Part shown: positions 10,461-19,738 of the stretch, one piece after another
Layout of the letters: every line of letters begins with the position of its first letter
Numbering within the stretch: position 1 is the stretch's first letter
DNA from: Fragilaria crotonensis
Taxonomy: Eukaryota > Bacillariophyta > Fragilariophyceae > Fragilariales > Fragilariaceae
Direction: 5' to 3'
DNA: 23,368 nt
NCBI GenBank assembly: GCA_022925895.1
Contig: JAKSYS010000807.1
Location: 1-23,368, forward strand
Translations under genes and position numbers: made by a program
The notes under the pieces: model-generated
Database searches by the model: none
What the model saw: only the letters and a program-made list of their open reading frames with translations
What the model was told of the DNA's origin: nothing

Positions 10461-10869
10461 TCAGTTCTCTCTTCTAAGTTCGTTGTCACGATGTGGGAAA
10501 GTATTCCTCACAATTTCCTTAACGTGTTGTTTGGCTTCTCGCAGCTGTTTAGAACATTGCTGAATTGCTGGTGGTGCTATGAACGGAGTATCCCACTCGG
10601 CTTGTGTTGGTGGAATCAGGTACCGTGTGATCATGTCCAAGCCAGTAGGAGCCATGGATAAGCATCATTTTGTTAAGCTGGTGACAGACTTCGCGCCTTT
10701 TATAGCGTGTCAGACCGAGCTGGATTGCCTAATTTCCTCAGTTGTTGTTCAGGAGCAAGCAAGACTTGTGGAAAGGGCATCTCAATCCAATCCTTCGGCA
10801 AAGGCGTGTGTTTCTCCTGGAAAAGTGAATCAATTTCCTCTGTTGAACTCATTGTGAGCTATGAGCATA

Positions 10870-11795
10870 TCATGCATACTGCAATTCTATGTACGGAGTG
10901 GTTTGAGCGACATTATTGGAGCGGAGGATCCGTTCCGAGTGTGTTCCAAGTTGTTGAGTGTATGTACCAAAGAGCCTTACTGTATTGAAATCAAGGGAAT
11001 GCTCTGTGGTCGGATGGAAATTTTGAGCTGAACGGCTTGTATCCTGCTTTTGAGAAAGAAGCAGCGATATGAGCGGTGGCGAGTGCATAATCCAGACGTG
11101 TACGACCTCGAGCATATGTGGCTGGTGGGGTTGAAGAGCGTCGTATGCGCATGAGATCCTGAAGTCCGCATGTGTTTGCAAGTCGTATCATTCCGTCAAC
11201 ATCTGCTCCAAATGTTTCATTAAAATCTCCTACTAATAACAGAATCTTGTGGCCCGAAGCAATACTTGTCTGAAGTGCAATTGTGAGATCCCGCCTGAAG
11301 GCTGAATAAGGATTTGTAAGGTGATCTTGAGTTTGCATCAATAAACTTTGCTGTTGGGATGCTGTTGTAATACTTCCAATTTTGATATCTTAGTCAAGAA
11401 CCACTTGGTACGCCAAATAAATTGATTTTTTTGTGCCTCCTCGACCTTGATATGTCTGATTCACCCATCTGCCCCATTTGTCCAGCGTCTGCGCTATTAC
11501 TCTCCCTTTGAGATCGCCAGCTGTTATCATGAAAACGTGCGCCTGGCTTATACTGTTTCGGGATGGTAATCGGCGTGTTCCAAACGTAAGTCTAGACCTT
11601 TTCCAATGTTGGCGTGCCGTATGATAGAGGATCTGCCAAACTTTGGTAGTTTCTGACCACATGTTATGTTCTTGACCACAGAATACGTTGGCTTGAACTT
11701 CTTACATCACTTTACATAAGACATCCAGCTGTCCTCCGCGTTGATCAAGGCTTAATCCATTCACGTTCATTCCATATACTCGAGTGATGGCAGGT
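10870..11795 (-). pseudogene. LINE APE-type endonuclease domain
   Basis: The domain reads YGMNVNGLSLDQRGGQLDVL (metal-binding Asn), CGQEHN (catalytic Glu), LTFGTRRLP, WGRWVNQTYQGRGGTK, ILLLVGDFNE (the GDFN motif) at about 11.23 kb, RGRTRLDYALAT and SDHRAFP at about 11.0 kb. This is the order of the exonuclease-endonuclease-phosphatase fold that nicks target DNA for LINE integration. In-frame stops follow KVM (about 11.71 kb) and VVLD (about 11.39 kb), so no full domain can be made. The segment down to 10870 (RLFGTYTQQLGTHSERIL) is the linker to RT. Confidence 0.82.
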
Positions 11796-11813
11796 GGCTT
11801 TTCGTTTAAAATG

Positions 11814-12575
11814 TCACCCCATGCAGCATTGGCTTTCTGATTTTCCAAGCATAAGATGATTGGTCGACTGCCATCTGCAGGTACAGTTGCTTCTTCTGAG
11901 GTAAAAAAGATTTCTGCTGCCCATAACGTTTGCGCTTGTTGGAACTGCGCCTTGAGGTGTCATCTGTGTTTCCGTTTGGGCAGTCGGGCTTGGTGCTGTT
12001 TCTGAGTCTTGTATGTTCTTTGGATCTCGTTGGACTGTAGTCATTATTGACGGAGATTCCATAATCACTTGGATCGGTATCAATATGTTACGAGGATTAG
12101 TGGTTGGTGTATCCATTGGTATTTGGGGATTGGTAGTGATGGTGGTGGTTCTCACGGTCACATTAGGTACAATGAGGTGGGACACGTGGGTGGAAAAAGT
12201 CTGATATGTAATGGTTTGAGTGATTCTATGTGGTGTTGGGGCTGGTGGAGTATGATTGGTACTCTGCATCGATTGCTTCTGAAAAACATCCCTCGTCATT
12301 CTTTCATTGAGAATGTGGTTCGTTGTCATAATGTCAGGAGTTTGCATCCAAGATCTACCAAGTCGATCATACGCATAATGACATGTACCACAAACTGTGT
12401 ACGATGACTGAAGAGCCTCACCACAATCATGATATGGAATGCATACTACTACTCTCATCAGTGCCATCACCATCAATACAAGAAATGAAGGGGAGAGCGA
12501 CTTCATTGCTTCTCCTCCTCCTGACACTCTCCAAGACCAGTCATGAAGAGCAGAAAGTGGCAATGCCTCCTCCAT
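11814..12575 (-). pseudogene. LINE N-terminal Thr/Pro-rich region
   Basis: A 253-codon open frame on the minus strand contains a cysteine-bearing segment (CGEALQSSYTVCGTCHYAYD) near its start. A long low-complexity stretch follows, rich in Thr, Pro, Asn and Gln, and the frame leads toward the endonuclease after one frame change near 11.9 kb. The position and composition suggest the N-terminal or gag-like part of the LINE; no family motif confirms it. The first Met at 12575 may not be the original start, since coding-like low-complexity peptide continues upstream in other frames. Confidence 0.5.
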
Positions 12576-12604
12576 GTGGTGCTGCTGGATTTGATGTAAC
12601 TATT

Positions 12605-12895
12605 GCTGTTGCTGCGTATGGATTCGATTGGAGTAGAGTATGTTGGTGGCATGGTGGTTTTGGATTCCATTGGAGAAGTGGATGTTTATGGTGTGGTTGC
12701 TTGTGGATTTGCCTATTGGAGTTCTGGCTGGATGTTGGTGGTGTGGTGGTTATGGATTCTGCTACAGAAGTGGATGTCCCCAGTGATGCGTTTTGACTTC
12801 TGTTGGAGTTGTGGTAGTGGATGTTGGTGGTATCATGGTTTTGGATTCCATTGGAATAGAAGTGGACAATGCCGTTGGTGCGGTTTCACGTACTG
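12605..12895. repeat. Degenerate 40-50-bp minisatellite
   Basis: About six imperfect units follow each other, each starting close to TGGATTC(C/T) and containing GGATGTT and GGTGGT blocks. Starts fall near 12619, 12661, 12711, 12759, 12798 and 12840. The minus strand would read as a Thr/Pro/His/Asn-rich repeat, consistent with expansion inside the low-complexity 5' region of the LINE. The plus-strand open frames here are by-products of the repeat. Confidence 0.6.
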
Positions 12896-14561
12896 GTGCT
12901 AGTAATGGAGTAATACTAGTCTAGGATCATGGTGCAGTTATGGATACTGCTTGGTCTACTGGAGAAGTTGAGGATATAAAACATGGCGCCTACATTGTAA
13001 AGGATATTCCATGATGATGCCGCAATACCACTGTTGGCTGGCATCAATCTACAACAATGATGATAAAATCATCATTCACTCTAGGAGCATTACTAATTCA
13101 CTGGACCTGGAGCATGGTTGTCGGATTCAATGCCAATACATGCAAAGTTAGCATTTGCTAATGAAATAACCTCTTGACTACGGGAACCTGACGGTGCATC
13201 TGCTTGCTTATGCATTCCTTGCTTCCTTCAAATCAGATTTCAATCTTGTCATTCTTCCAACCATCTCAGGCCTTGGACTGTTTGAATACTGAACCACATT
13301 GCCCCATTTTTGCAAGAGCACCAGAAATACCAAGACAACCCTGTGGAGGTTGTTAATGGTTCCGATCAATGCCAATGTCAAGGTCAAGCTTTTCGTGCTG
13401 CCAAAGTTTTCGTGCTGCCAAAGTTTGGACTGTGGACAACCGACTGAATAATCTATCGAAATGTAGTATGCTCCCAAGAAATGAACCTAAAGTCCGGCCG
13501 CATAATGTACCGCCAACTAATCAATCAAACGCCATGGGTGCCACCCATAATGCTGTTTGACAGGCTTTGAGGCCCATCACAAGAAGGGCCGCCACTTCAA
13601 ACTACTCATGAGAATTATTTCCAAGTATGATCAGGCTGAGGATTTCCAATCCAGATCAAGGCCTTACAGTTGTTCTTGCGTAGTATCAATGACAAACTTT
13701 GTAATAGTTCCAAAGGTGTTTAATGCATTTTCTGACCACACTGACATCTGGTCCTGGCAAGCAGATGGTATTGTCCGATGGCTCAATTGACGGGCCTATG
13801 CAAGGTCTCAATTCACTCATCCTGAATTTCAGCAATTACAATTGTAACAATGTGTCATTTCAGTCCAGCACTTTTGTTGAGATAATGTTAGCACTCATCA
13901 CCAAGATTACTGATAGGGGCTTCAACAATCCTCCTCTGTGGAATGATTAGGCAATAAATCTGTGTATGATGATGCACAAATAACATCCCAGGCCTACAAC
14001 ATATTTATGCAGAACCTTCTTGTTGGCATTTCTGACTGTCATCTGCGCTGCTCCATGGCTCACGCCGATGTGCAAAGACAACTGTCGTTGAGATTAGCAG
14101 CAATAAGAATGCAGCAGTGCAAGACTGTTGTTGGTTGTGGCATGAATGCCAAACAGTCCACCAGATTGCCTGCAGCGTAGCATTTGATGGAACAACGGCG
14201 TAAACCTGTCTGCATGCTGCTGGTACTGTTGGCATGTGCACCTTCAACCACATCTGCCCTTCAACCCGTTGGCAATGAATTGTTAAATACCATCTTAATT
14301 GAGGAGCTGACCAAACTTCCAAAAGAGCAGCTGGCTTAGGAGGCATTTATTGCAGTGAAATCCTTCCAGCCCAGATGCCAAATGTGACCAGCAGGTCACA
14401 AATGGCTTTGCTGGCTGTCCAGCCGCAGCATGTCAACTCCAAATCGGACTTTATCCAGCAGGTTCTTGAAATTGTGAGGCATCAGTGCCCGGTACCTTCT
14501 TGGGTTATTCTGGTGATGGAGCGCATGCTACCACGATTAGGAAAGATGAGCTTCTTGGATG
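12896..14561. other. Low-GC stretch between LINE and YR element
   Basis: No gene is recognised. Short open frames occur on both strands (up to 113 codons) without a motif. Near 13.14-13.2 kb the minus strand has a short coding-like run (SRSQEVISLANANFACIG) that may still belong to the LINE 5' region. A perfect 17-bp tandem duplication lies at 13390-13423. The block ends abruptly at the YR element, and composition resumes in the same style at 19.74 kb. Confidence 0.45.
13390..13423. repeat. 17-bp perfect tandem duplication
   Basis: Two adjacent identical copies of TTTTCGTGCTGCCAAAG are present. No gene context is apparent. Confidence 0.9.
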
Positions 14562-14857
14562 CGAAATAAATTCCGAGTCTTGTCCAAATTTCTCTAAGTC
14601 CGTTTAGTCGGATGAGTCGTCTGCTTCGTGGTTTCGTCGTACCGTTGTCTCGCGCACTGTCGTGTCGATTCGTATGTTGTCTGTGGTCATTTTCGTTTCT
14701 CTTTTGTGCTCGTGAGACTAGTAGAAATAAATAGATGGCATCGGAATCTGGTCCTAATAGTTTTGTCTCTCTCTCCTGGTTCGTCTCGCGGTGTCGGTCC
14801 CGTGATAGTTATCTAGCGGGGTCCGTCGCGCGATTGTGAGTCGACCTGGTTTCCGCC
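14562..14857 (-). repeat. Terminal direct repeat B2
   Basis: These 296 bp are nearly identical to 15094-15387, with two single-base indels and one substitution seen. The repeat marks the 3' end of the YR element in coding orientation. It starts CGAAATAAATTCCGAG on the plus strand. Confidence 0.92.
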
Positions 14858-14954
14858 CATGCAGAGCATGGCCGGAGGTAACCGGCGCCAGGGGCGCCGA
14901 TGAACCTAGGCATCGGGCCAGGAGGAGGTGTGGGTGGGTGGGATTAACTAGAGT
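14858..14954. other. 97-bp hairpin-rich insert between repeats A2 and B2
   Basis: This is the only part of the terminal structure present once. It holds four consecutive potential hairpins: CATGC-AGA-GCATG (14858-14870), CCGG-AGGTAA-CCGG (14872-14885), GGCGCC-AGG-GGCGCC (14884-14898) and CCGATG-AACCTAGG-CATCGG (14897-14916). A G-rich run follows at about 14919-14940 (GGAGGAGG, then GGG three times). The role is unknown: an RNA structure in the element's 3' region, a recombination or replication signal, or an inserted foreign piece. Confidence 0.7.
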
Positions 14955-15093
14955 AGTGTCTTTGTCGATTCGAGTTCGTCTGGGATTGTGAGCAATCGTA
15001 TCTTGTGTTGTGTTGTGTCGTGGTGTTCGTCTGTCTGTGTCTCGTGTTCGTCTGTCTGGTGGCGACTGCTCGTCTTGATCTTCGGACATGCCA
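14955..15093 (-). repeat. Internal repeat A2
   Basis: These 139 bp are repeated at 19595-19738 with small indels and a few substitutions. The repeat is rich in GT words such as TGTGTTGTGTTG and GTTCGTCTGTCTG. It adjoins B1 without a gap, giving the composite B1A2 internal region. Confidence 0.88.
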
Positions 15094-15387
15094 CGAAATA
15101 AATTCCGAGTCTTGTCCAAATTTCTCTAAGTCCGTTTAGTCGGATGAGTCGTCTGCTTCGTGGTTTGTCGTACCGTTGTCTCGCGCACTGTCGCGTCGAT
15201 TCGTATGTTGTCTGTGGTCATTTTCGTTTCTCTTTGTGCTCGTGAGACTAGTAGAAATAAATAGATGGCATCGGAATCTGGTCCTAATAGTTTTGTCTCT
15301 CTCTCCTGGTTCGTCTCGCGGTGTCGGTCCCGTGATAGTTATCTAGCGGGGTCCGTCGCGCGATTGTGAGTCGACCTGGTTTCCGCC
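15094..15387 (-). repeat. Internal repeat B1
   Basis: These 294 bp are a near-identical copy of 14562-14857. The two copies share their borders exactly: the match starts at CGAAAT and ends at TTCCGCC. It lies just downstream of the recombinase gene. Confidence 0.92.
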
Positions 15388-15461
15388 ATTTTCCGGTTGT
15401 CGTTCGTCCGCAGAATCTGGGGCGATCGTGTAGAAAGATTGTCGACTCGTCATCGTGGGCT

Positions 15462-16290
15462 ACTCCGAGTGTCGAGTCTGGCACTTGAATCGGAGGTATC
15501 TCATGAACGTCTGGCTTCGCCACCTCCCCACCATCTGAATCGTCTCACTCGGAACTCCGGCGAGGTGCATGGCCATCGCGGCGCCTGATCTGATCAGTGA
15601 GTGCCGATGCTACTCGCCTGGAGGCCAAGCCTCTTCCCCTGAGTCGTCGCCATCCTGAGCTGCCTCAGTATGGACTTGGAAGAGATGTGTTGGGGTTCGT
15701 CTGAGTCCTGCGTCCTGACGGCGTTAATCTTCGGGTTCGTCCGTGAATGGCAATCGTAACCCCGTACCCTCGTCGTCAGGTCCGCTAGCACGCGGACGGG
15801 GCAGATGTCCGTTTGTCCCTGCCTGTCGTTTCGATGCTGAGTCACTGTCGCGCCTTTGTCCCCGTTCTTTGTCGCCGGAAGGTGATCGACACGGTGTCGG
15901 CATTCTCCAGTTGTCCTCGGTCGGTTGTCTGCAGGTCCTGTCCCTTCTGTCGGAAACGAACGTCGTCCACTCTGATCACTGATGTCGTCCGTCGGCTTCC
16001 GACATCGGAATATTCGCACGACCTCATGGCGAAAAAGAACGCGACCACCACAAGCTGTCCAATAGCGATGTCAGTCTCGTTTCTTGCCCAGGATCGAACC
16101 TTTCGAATCACCTCTAACGGCAGCGCCTGCTGTGGGGTAGGTCCTGGGTCCTCGTCGGCGTAACGTTTCAGTTGTAAAGCCAGAAGGGGGTCGAGTCGTC
16201 CGGCGGCGTCGTGGATTGGGCTCTCAAATTTGTTAAGCCTGAAGGCCTGAGCCACACTGTCGAGGGTGGCACGAATGGAACCGGACAAGG
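15462..16290 (-). pseudogene. Tyrosine recombinase of the YR element
   Basis: It would join the element's circular DNA to the genome. The N-terminal part reads LDSVAQAFR, SPIHDAAGRLDPLL and QLKRYADEDPGPTPQQALP. The catalytic core follows: FFFAMRSCEYSDV holds the first Arg (about 16024). The His-x-x-Arg box spans GTH (15597-15599) and IRSGAAMAMHLAG (Arg at about 15590). Then come SETIQMVGRWRS and the tyrosine in FMRYLR (about 15497). Two one-base losses break it: near 15880, between SITFRRQ and NGDKGATVTQHR, and just after GTH, where the frame meets TGA. All catalytic residues are present once the shifts are taken into account. The C-terminus ends near 15462. Confidence 0.87.
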
Positions 16291-16624
16291 GTCCATTGCC
16301 AGCTTCCTGAGGTTGTCGGGAGCGAAGCCGTCCGTCCCGAAGGGCGGCGGCGAAGCAGGCGAACGTTTCTGCTTTCGCTTCTCGTCCGAGTCCTTGGAGA
16401 AAAGGTTCTCCGACTCCGTCGATTCGTCCGAGAATCTTTCGTAACAGCGCCAGCTGCTATCGCGCTTGGCACGGGTTGAGTCGGCAAGAGCTGCGTTTTG
16501 GGCAGCAGCTGCAGCCAGCCTCCAATCTGCGAAATAAGGGCTGGCCGCAAAGGGATGATCCTGAAGTTCTGTGGAACAAACGGTGAGCAGTTTTTCGTGA
16601 TCAAGTCTGTCAGTGCCGCGTCGT

Positions 16625-18507
16625 CTAGTGCGAAATCTCGGAGAGCATGTCCGCCACCTTGTTCTCTTTCCCGGGGAACCACTGCGTGTAGTGGTCTATC
16701 TCGTGCGTGAGGCAGAAATCAGCGAAAGCTCGGGCTATCGTCAGGTGAAGCGGACAATCGTCGTTGAAGTTCGACTTAGCAAGCCATCCCGCTGCTGAGG
16801 TGCTGTCTCCCTGACTGAGCAGAACGTCTTCGTCCGTCCACGCGGCCCCTTCGTGGAATTCCACGATCATCCCCACAAAGGCAGCAAGGAACTCGAGAGT
16901 GTTTAGGGTCGCCGCCCCAGCAGGTGCTCTGGTAGCTGATATCGCCACGCCAGGCCGCTCTTGAGGCAGTAGCCTCCGATGCCTTGTGGGCATGCGTCCA
17001 CCCTCACTATGCGCGTCGGCCACCGGCAAACCAGCCTGTTGATCGAGATACCTCGCGACGCCTTCTGAAGGAAAGCCTTCCACAGAATCAGGTCGTCCAG
17101 TTGGGGTTTGGTCAGTCTCGCCTTCCCGGCCTGCTTCAACGCTCGCAGGCCTTGTATAGCCTTCCCATAAAGTGTCTTGCGTAAGGGATGACGTAGGCGG
17201 CGTGGCTAAAACGTCCGAGGGTCGTCTCTAGGTCTCTCGTCGTCACAAGGCATGTCTGTGCGCCAGCATCCTGTCAACGGCTTGCGTCCAGCTCGTGTGC
17301 TTATCGTGAGGCAGTGCGACGATGAAGCGGCGTGTGTCCACGATCCATCCGAGGATCATCTTCCTCTCGGATGGTTTGGCCTCGGCCAGGAACTTTGGGA
17401 TCGCAAGGATATCGTCTCTGGGAAAGTCTCCTCAACCTCGGGGTCGCAAGGCCTCCCGACCAGGTGAAGCGCCAGCGGGATCGCGGCAGCGCTCTTTCTG
17501 CGTCGCGGGTTGAAGGCCCCAAAATGTCGTCCAGGTAGCAGTCGAAGCGAGGAGGTCGTCGTAGGGTGGATAGTTCACTGCGAAGTAGTCCGCCTTGCCG
17601 AAACACTCATTTTGTCGACCGACCCTTTGTCATTGTCCACTGCCCCTCGGTGTCCAGGAGGTGCTGGTGCGGCGAGTGGTAGACGCTTGATCCCAGTCGT
17701 CCCTGCGGACAAGATCGTTTGCCAAGTCCGTGATCATCTCCGACACGTCGCTCCATTGCGATGGGTTTGGCGCTCCACCGAACGTCATCCTCAGCGCCAC
17801 TAACAGCAGGTCGTCGATACTCGTGCAGGACTTCATGGCTGTGGCTGCTTTGAGATGGATTCGTCTGTAGGCGGATTTGCAGTCGACCTTCGTCATCCAG
17901 ATAGGCTCTGGCCATAGTTGGCGCAGGAGATGATGTACATGAGTCTGCTGAATGCTTTTCCAAACGTGCTTCTGTCAGTTGGGATGTGTCCACGCCGTTC
18001 GTTTACGCTTCGTCCTGCCACTCCGCTCGGGCTGAATGACTGGTCGTGTCAGTCGGAGTTCTCTATTGAATTTCCTTTCGTCGATCGACGTCTGCGCGAC
18101 CATCCCCAGAGGCGCGACCTCGCATCCCTTGATCTCTAAGGCGGCTCGCGGCAGTGGTAGCTGCCAACCCCTTGAGGCTTCGTCCTTCAGCATGGATATC
18201 AACTTTGCCTCGTGGCCTCGGGCCGATTTGTGATTGCCGCGAGCTAAGTTGGCGCGCACGTCTGCGAGGCGGTCAGAATCCGAGATCTCGCGAAGCGGAA
18301 CTCGGCCCTTCGGAGATGCGCTCCTGAAAACGCGGCCAGAGAGGGTGGGCGGACAGGAGCGGGGCGAGAAGTTCGGTGGCGAAACTCGGATCCCGGCGTC
18401 AGGGCGCTGAACGGCTGGGCCCGAAGGGCGGCGTCGAGGTCGAGGGCGTACCGTTTGAGCACCGCGAGGTTGTGGCGGGCGGCGTCATGCGTCCAGTCGA
18501 AGCGAAA
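16625..18507 (-). pseudogene. Reverse transcriptase - RNase H of the YR element
   Basis: This pol region reads through several frames. The N-terminal linker is RFDWTHDAARHNLAVLKRYA and PGSEFR. The RT fingers are LARGNHKSARGHEAKL, RGWQLPLPRAAL and VAPLGMVAQTSIDE. Motif A is KVDCKSAYRRIHL (Asp near 17884), followed by ALRMTFGGAPNPSQWSD, and motif C is YLDD at 17537-17526. RNase H follows: RVDACPQGIGGYCL (Asp near 16998), LNTLEFLAAF (Glu near 16897), LSQGDSTSAAGWL (Asp near 16807) and QWFPGKENKVADML (Asp near 16651). The motifs are those of DIRS-group polymerases rather than LTR elements. Frame changes occur near 18.4, 18.27, 18.0, 17.9, 17.6 and 17.0 kb. The catalytic residues of both domains are kept, so decay is slight in substance. 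Confidence 0.87.
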
Positions 18508-19734
18508 CTCCGTCGCGTGTGCGCGGTTGGCCGGAGTGCAAAATGGTGGCAAGGGCATCGGCCAGGCGTGGTTCGGAAGTCGGGAACGGCGAGTCGACGT
18601 TCGGGAGCGGGATCGTCGGCAATGGCACCAACGATGGGAACTTACCGGGAAGCGGGCGTGGCGTGTCTGCGAGGGCTGATGTCGGCGCGTCGTGGGCGTC
18701 TCCGGGCGACAATGCGCGCGCCACGGTGGTCGGTCGGTGGCGAGTCGAGGGCGGAGCGTAGCGCCCAGGCCCGACTTCGTTTCGTGACGGGTCGTCGCAG
18801 GCTGGCGAGAGATGCGGGGCGTCGGCGACGTGGCGGGGGCGAGAAGGTTCGTGCGCGTGGGTTCCCGCGGGACGGTCTCGGGCGGCATATTCCGATAAGG
18901 TCCGGGGCGTCCTACGTGGCGTCTGTTGTGGAACTCGGCCGTCGACCGTTCCTGGTCGAACGCCCATGGTGACGGCTGTGCGACGAAGGCGGGCTGGAAG
19001 TAAGCAGATGCAGAGGGTCCTAATTTTGTTTTCTTGCTGGGCGGCGTCGCGTCGGACGAGGCGGCGCATGCGCGCCCGGCACTGCTCTATCCACGCTCGT
19101 ACGGCGGTCGTCTGTTCGGTCGTGAGGGCGACGTGCGAGGCGCTCAAGAAACAGCTCTTGACGCACTTCCCGTTTAGGTGCCACCTGCAGCACATGTTCG
19201 GGATCGGTCCACTTCGGACGTGATCGAGGAACACCTGCCAAGTGTCGTTCGCGTCTCTCGAAAAAGGTCCTGCTGTGGGTTTGTGACTGTGTCCGCGGGT
19301 TGCCCGCGACGTCCGGCTCGAGCGCTCCCGGCGGCGGCTACAGGCTGCGAGTCGCCCTTTTGGTCGACTCCACGTCCCAGCCGCTCCTTGAGGAAATCGC
19401 AAGCCGGGAAGACAAAGGCGCCGTCCTCCAACTGCTGCCGGGTGGACCTGAATTCCAGGAGTGCTGGGTTGATCTCGTCCTCGTGTTCGACTCCAGCGCA
19501 GAGAACTAGGTATTGTTGCATGCGTTTTTCGATGAACCAACCTAACCTGCACGCGGCTGAGGGGTCGGCGTGCGCTAGCTGGCGAAGCGTCGCCAGTGTC
19601 TTTGTCGATTCGAGTTCGTTCGGATTGTGAGCAATTCGTATCTTGTGTTGTGTTGTGTCGTAGTGTTCGTCTGTCTGTGTCTCGTGTTCGTCTGTCTGGT
19701 GGCGACTGCTCGTCCTTACCCGATCTTCGGACAT
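18508..19734 (-). pseudogene. Gag-like protein of the YR element with zinc finger
   Basis: An open frame begins MSEDRVRTSS at 19734, inside terminal repeat A1, and continues as AACRLGWFIEKRMQQYLVLC and FVFPACDFLKERLGRGVD. After a frame change near 19.26 kb the other frame continues FSRDANDTWQVFLDHVRSG, then a zinc-finger-like CCRWHLNGKCVKSCFLSASH (Cys-x7-Cys-x3-Cys-x5-His) at about 19189-19133. A long Pro/Arg-rich linker leads to the polymerase. The place before RT and the cysteine finger indicate a nucleic-acid-binding capsid-type protein. The border with pol is not resolved, and the true start could lie downstream of the repeat. Confidence 0.68.
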
Positions 19735-19738
19735 GCCA
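19595..19738 (-). repeat. Terminal direct repeat A1
   Basis: These 144 bp match 14955-15093. The repeat marks the 5' end of the YR element in coding orientation. It contains the first gag ATG (19734), four bases from the border. Confidence 0.88.

Larger units (their letters stand above)
6897..12575 (-). mobile_element. Decayed LINE: endonuclease, truncated RT, RNase H
   Basis: A minus-strand non-LTR retrotransposon can be followed from about 12.6 kb (5' side) to 7.0 kb (3' side). The order is a Thr/Pro-rich N-terminal region, an APE-type endonuclease, the N-terminal part of a reverse transcriptase, RT-distal sequence, RNase H and a C-terminal region ending in a VRSIREYY motif. Many in-frame stops and frame changes occur in every domain, and the RT palm is missing. 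The 3' border near 6.9 kb is placed by the change in base composition; the 5' border is uncertain and may reach 12.9-13.1 kb. No target-site duplication was identified. The layout matches RNase H-bearing LINEs common in diatoms. Confidence 0.8.
14562..19738 (-). mobile_element. DIRS/PAT-like tyrosine-recombinase retrotransposon
   Basis: This 5.2-kb GC-rich element is coded on the minus strand: gag, reverse transcriptase, RNase H and a tyrosine recombinase, with no integrase or LTRs. Its ends are split direct repeats. In coding orientation the order is A1 (19738-19595), genes, B1 (15387-15094) directly joined to A2 (15093-14955), a 97-bp insert (14954-14858), and B2 (14857-14562). A1/A2 and B1/B2 are near-identical pairs. 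This layout is known from PAT-type elements and is thought to let a circular DNA intermediate form and re-integrate by recombinase. All genes carry single-base frame breaks, so this copy is probably non-autonomous now. The near identity of the repeats argues for a fairly recent insertion. Confidence 0.88.

Noticed and set aside
12383..12902. Plus-strand open frames rich in Gly, Trp and Val
   Set aside because: They come from the GGTGGT minisatellite and have no family resemblance.
14562..15387. The 296-bp and 294-bp repeats as a pair of LTRs
   Set aside because: They are only about 240 bp apart with no genes between them, and the genes lie to one side. Together with the second repeat pair they fit a split-direct-repeat element.
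15743..16163. Plus-strand frames through the recombinase region
   Set aside because: They are antisense shadows of the GC-rich minus-strand recombinase, whose catalytic residues are identifiable.
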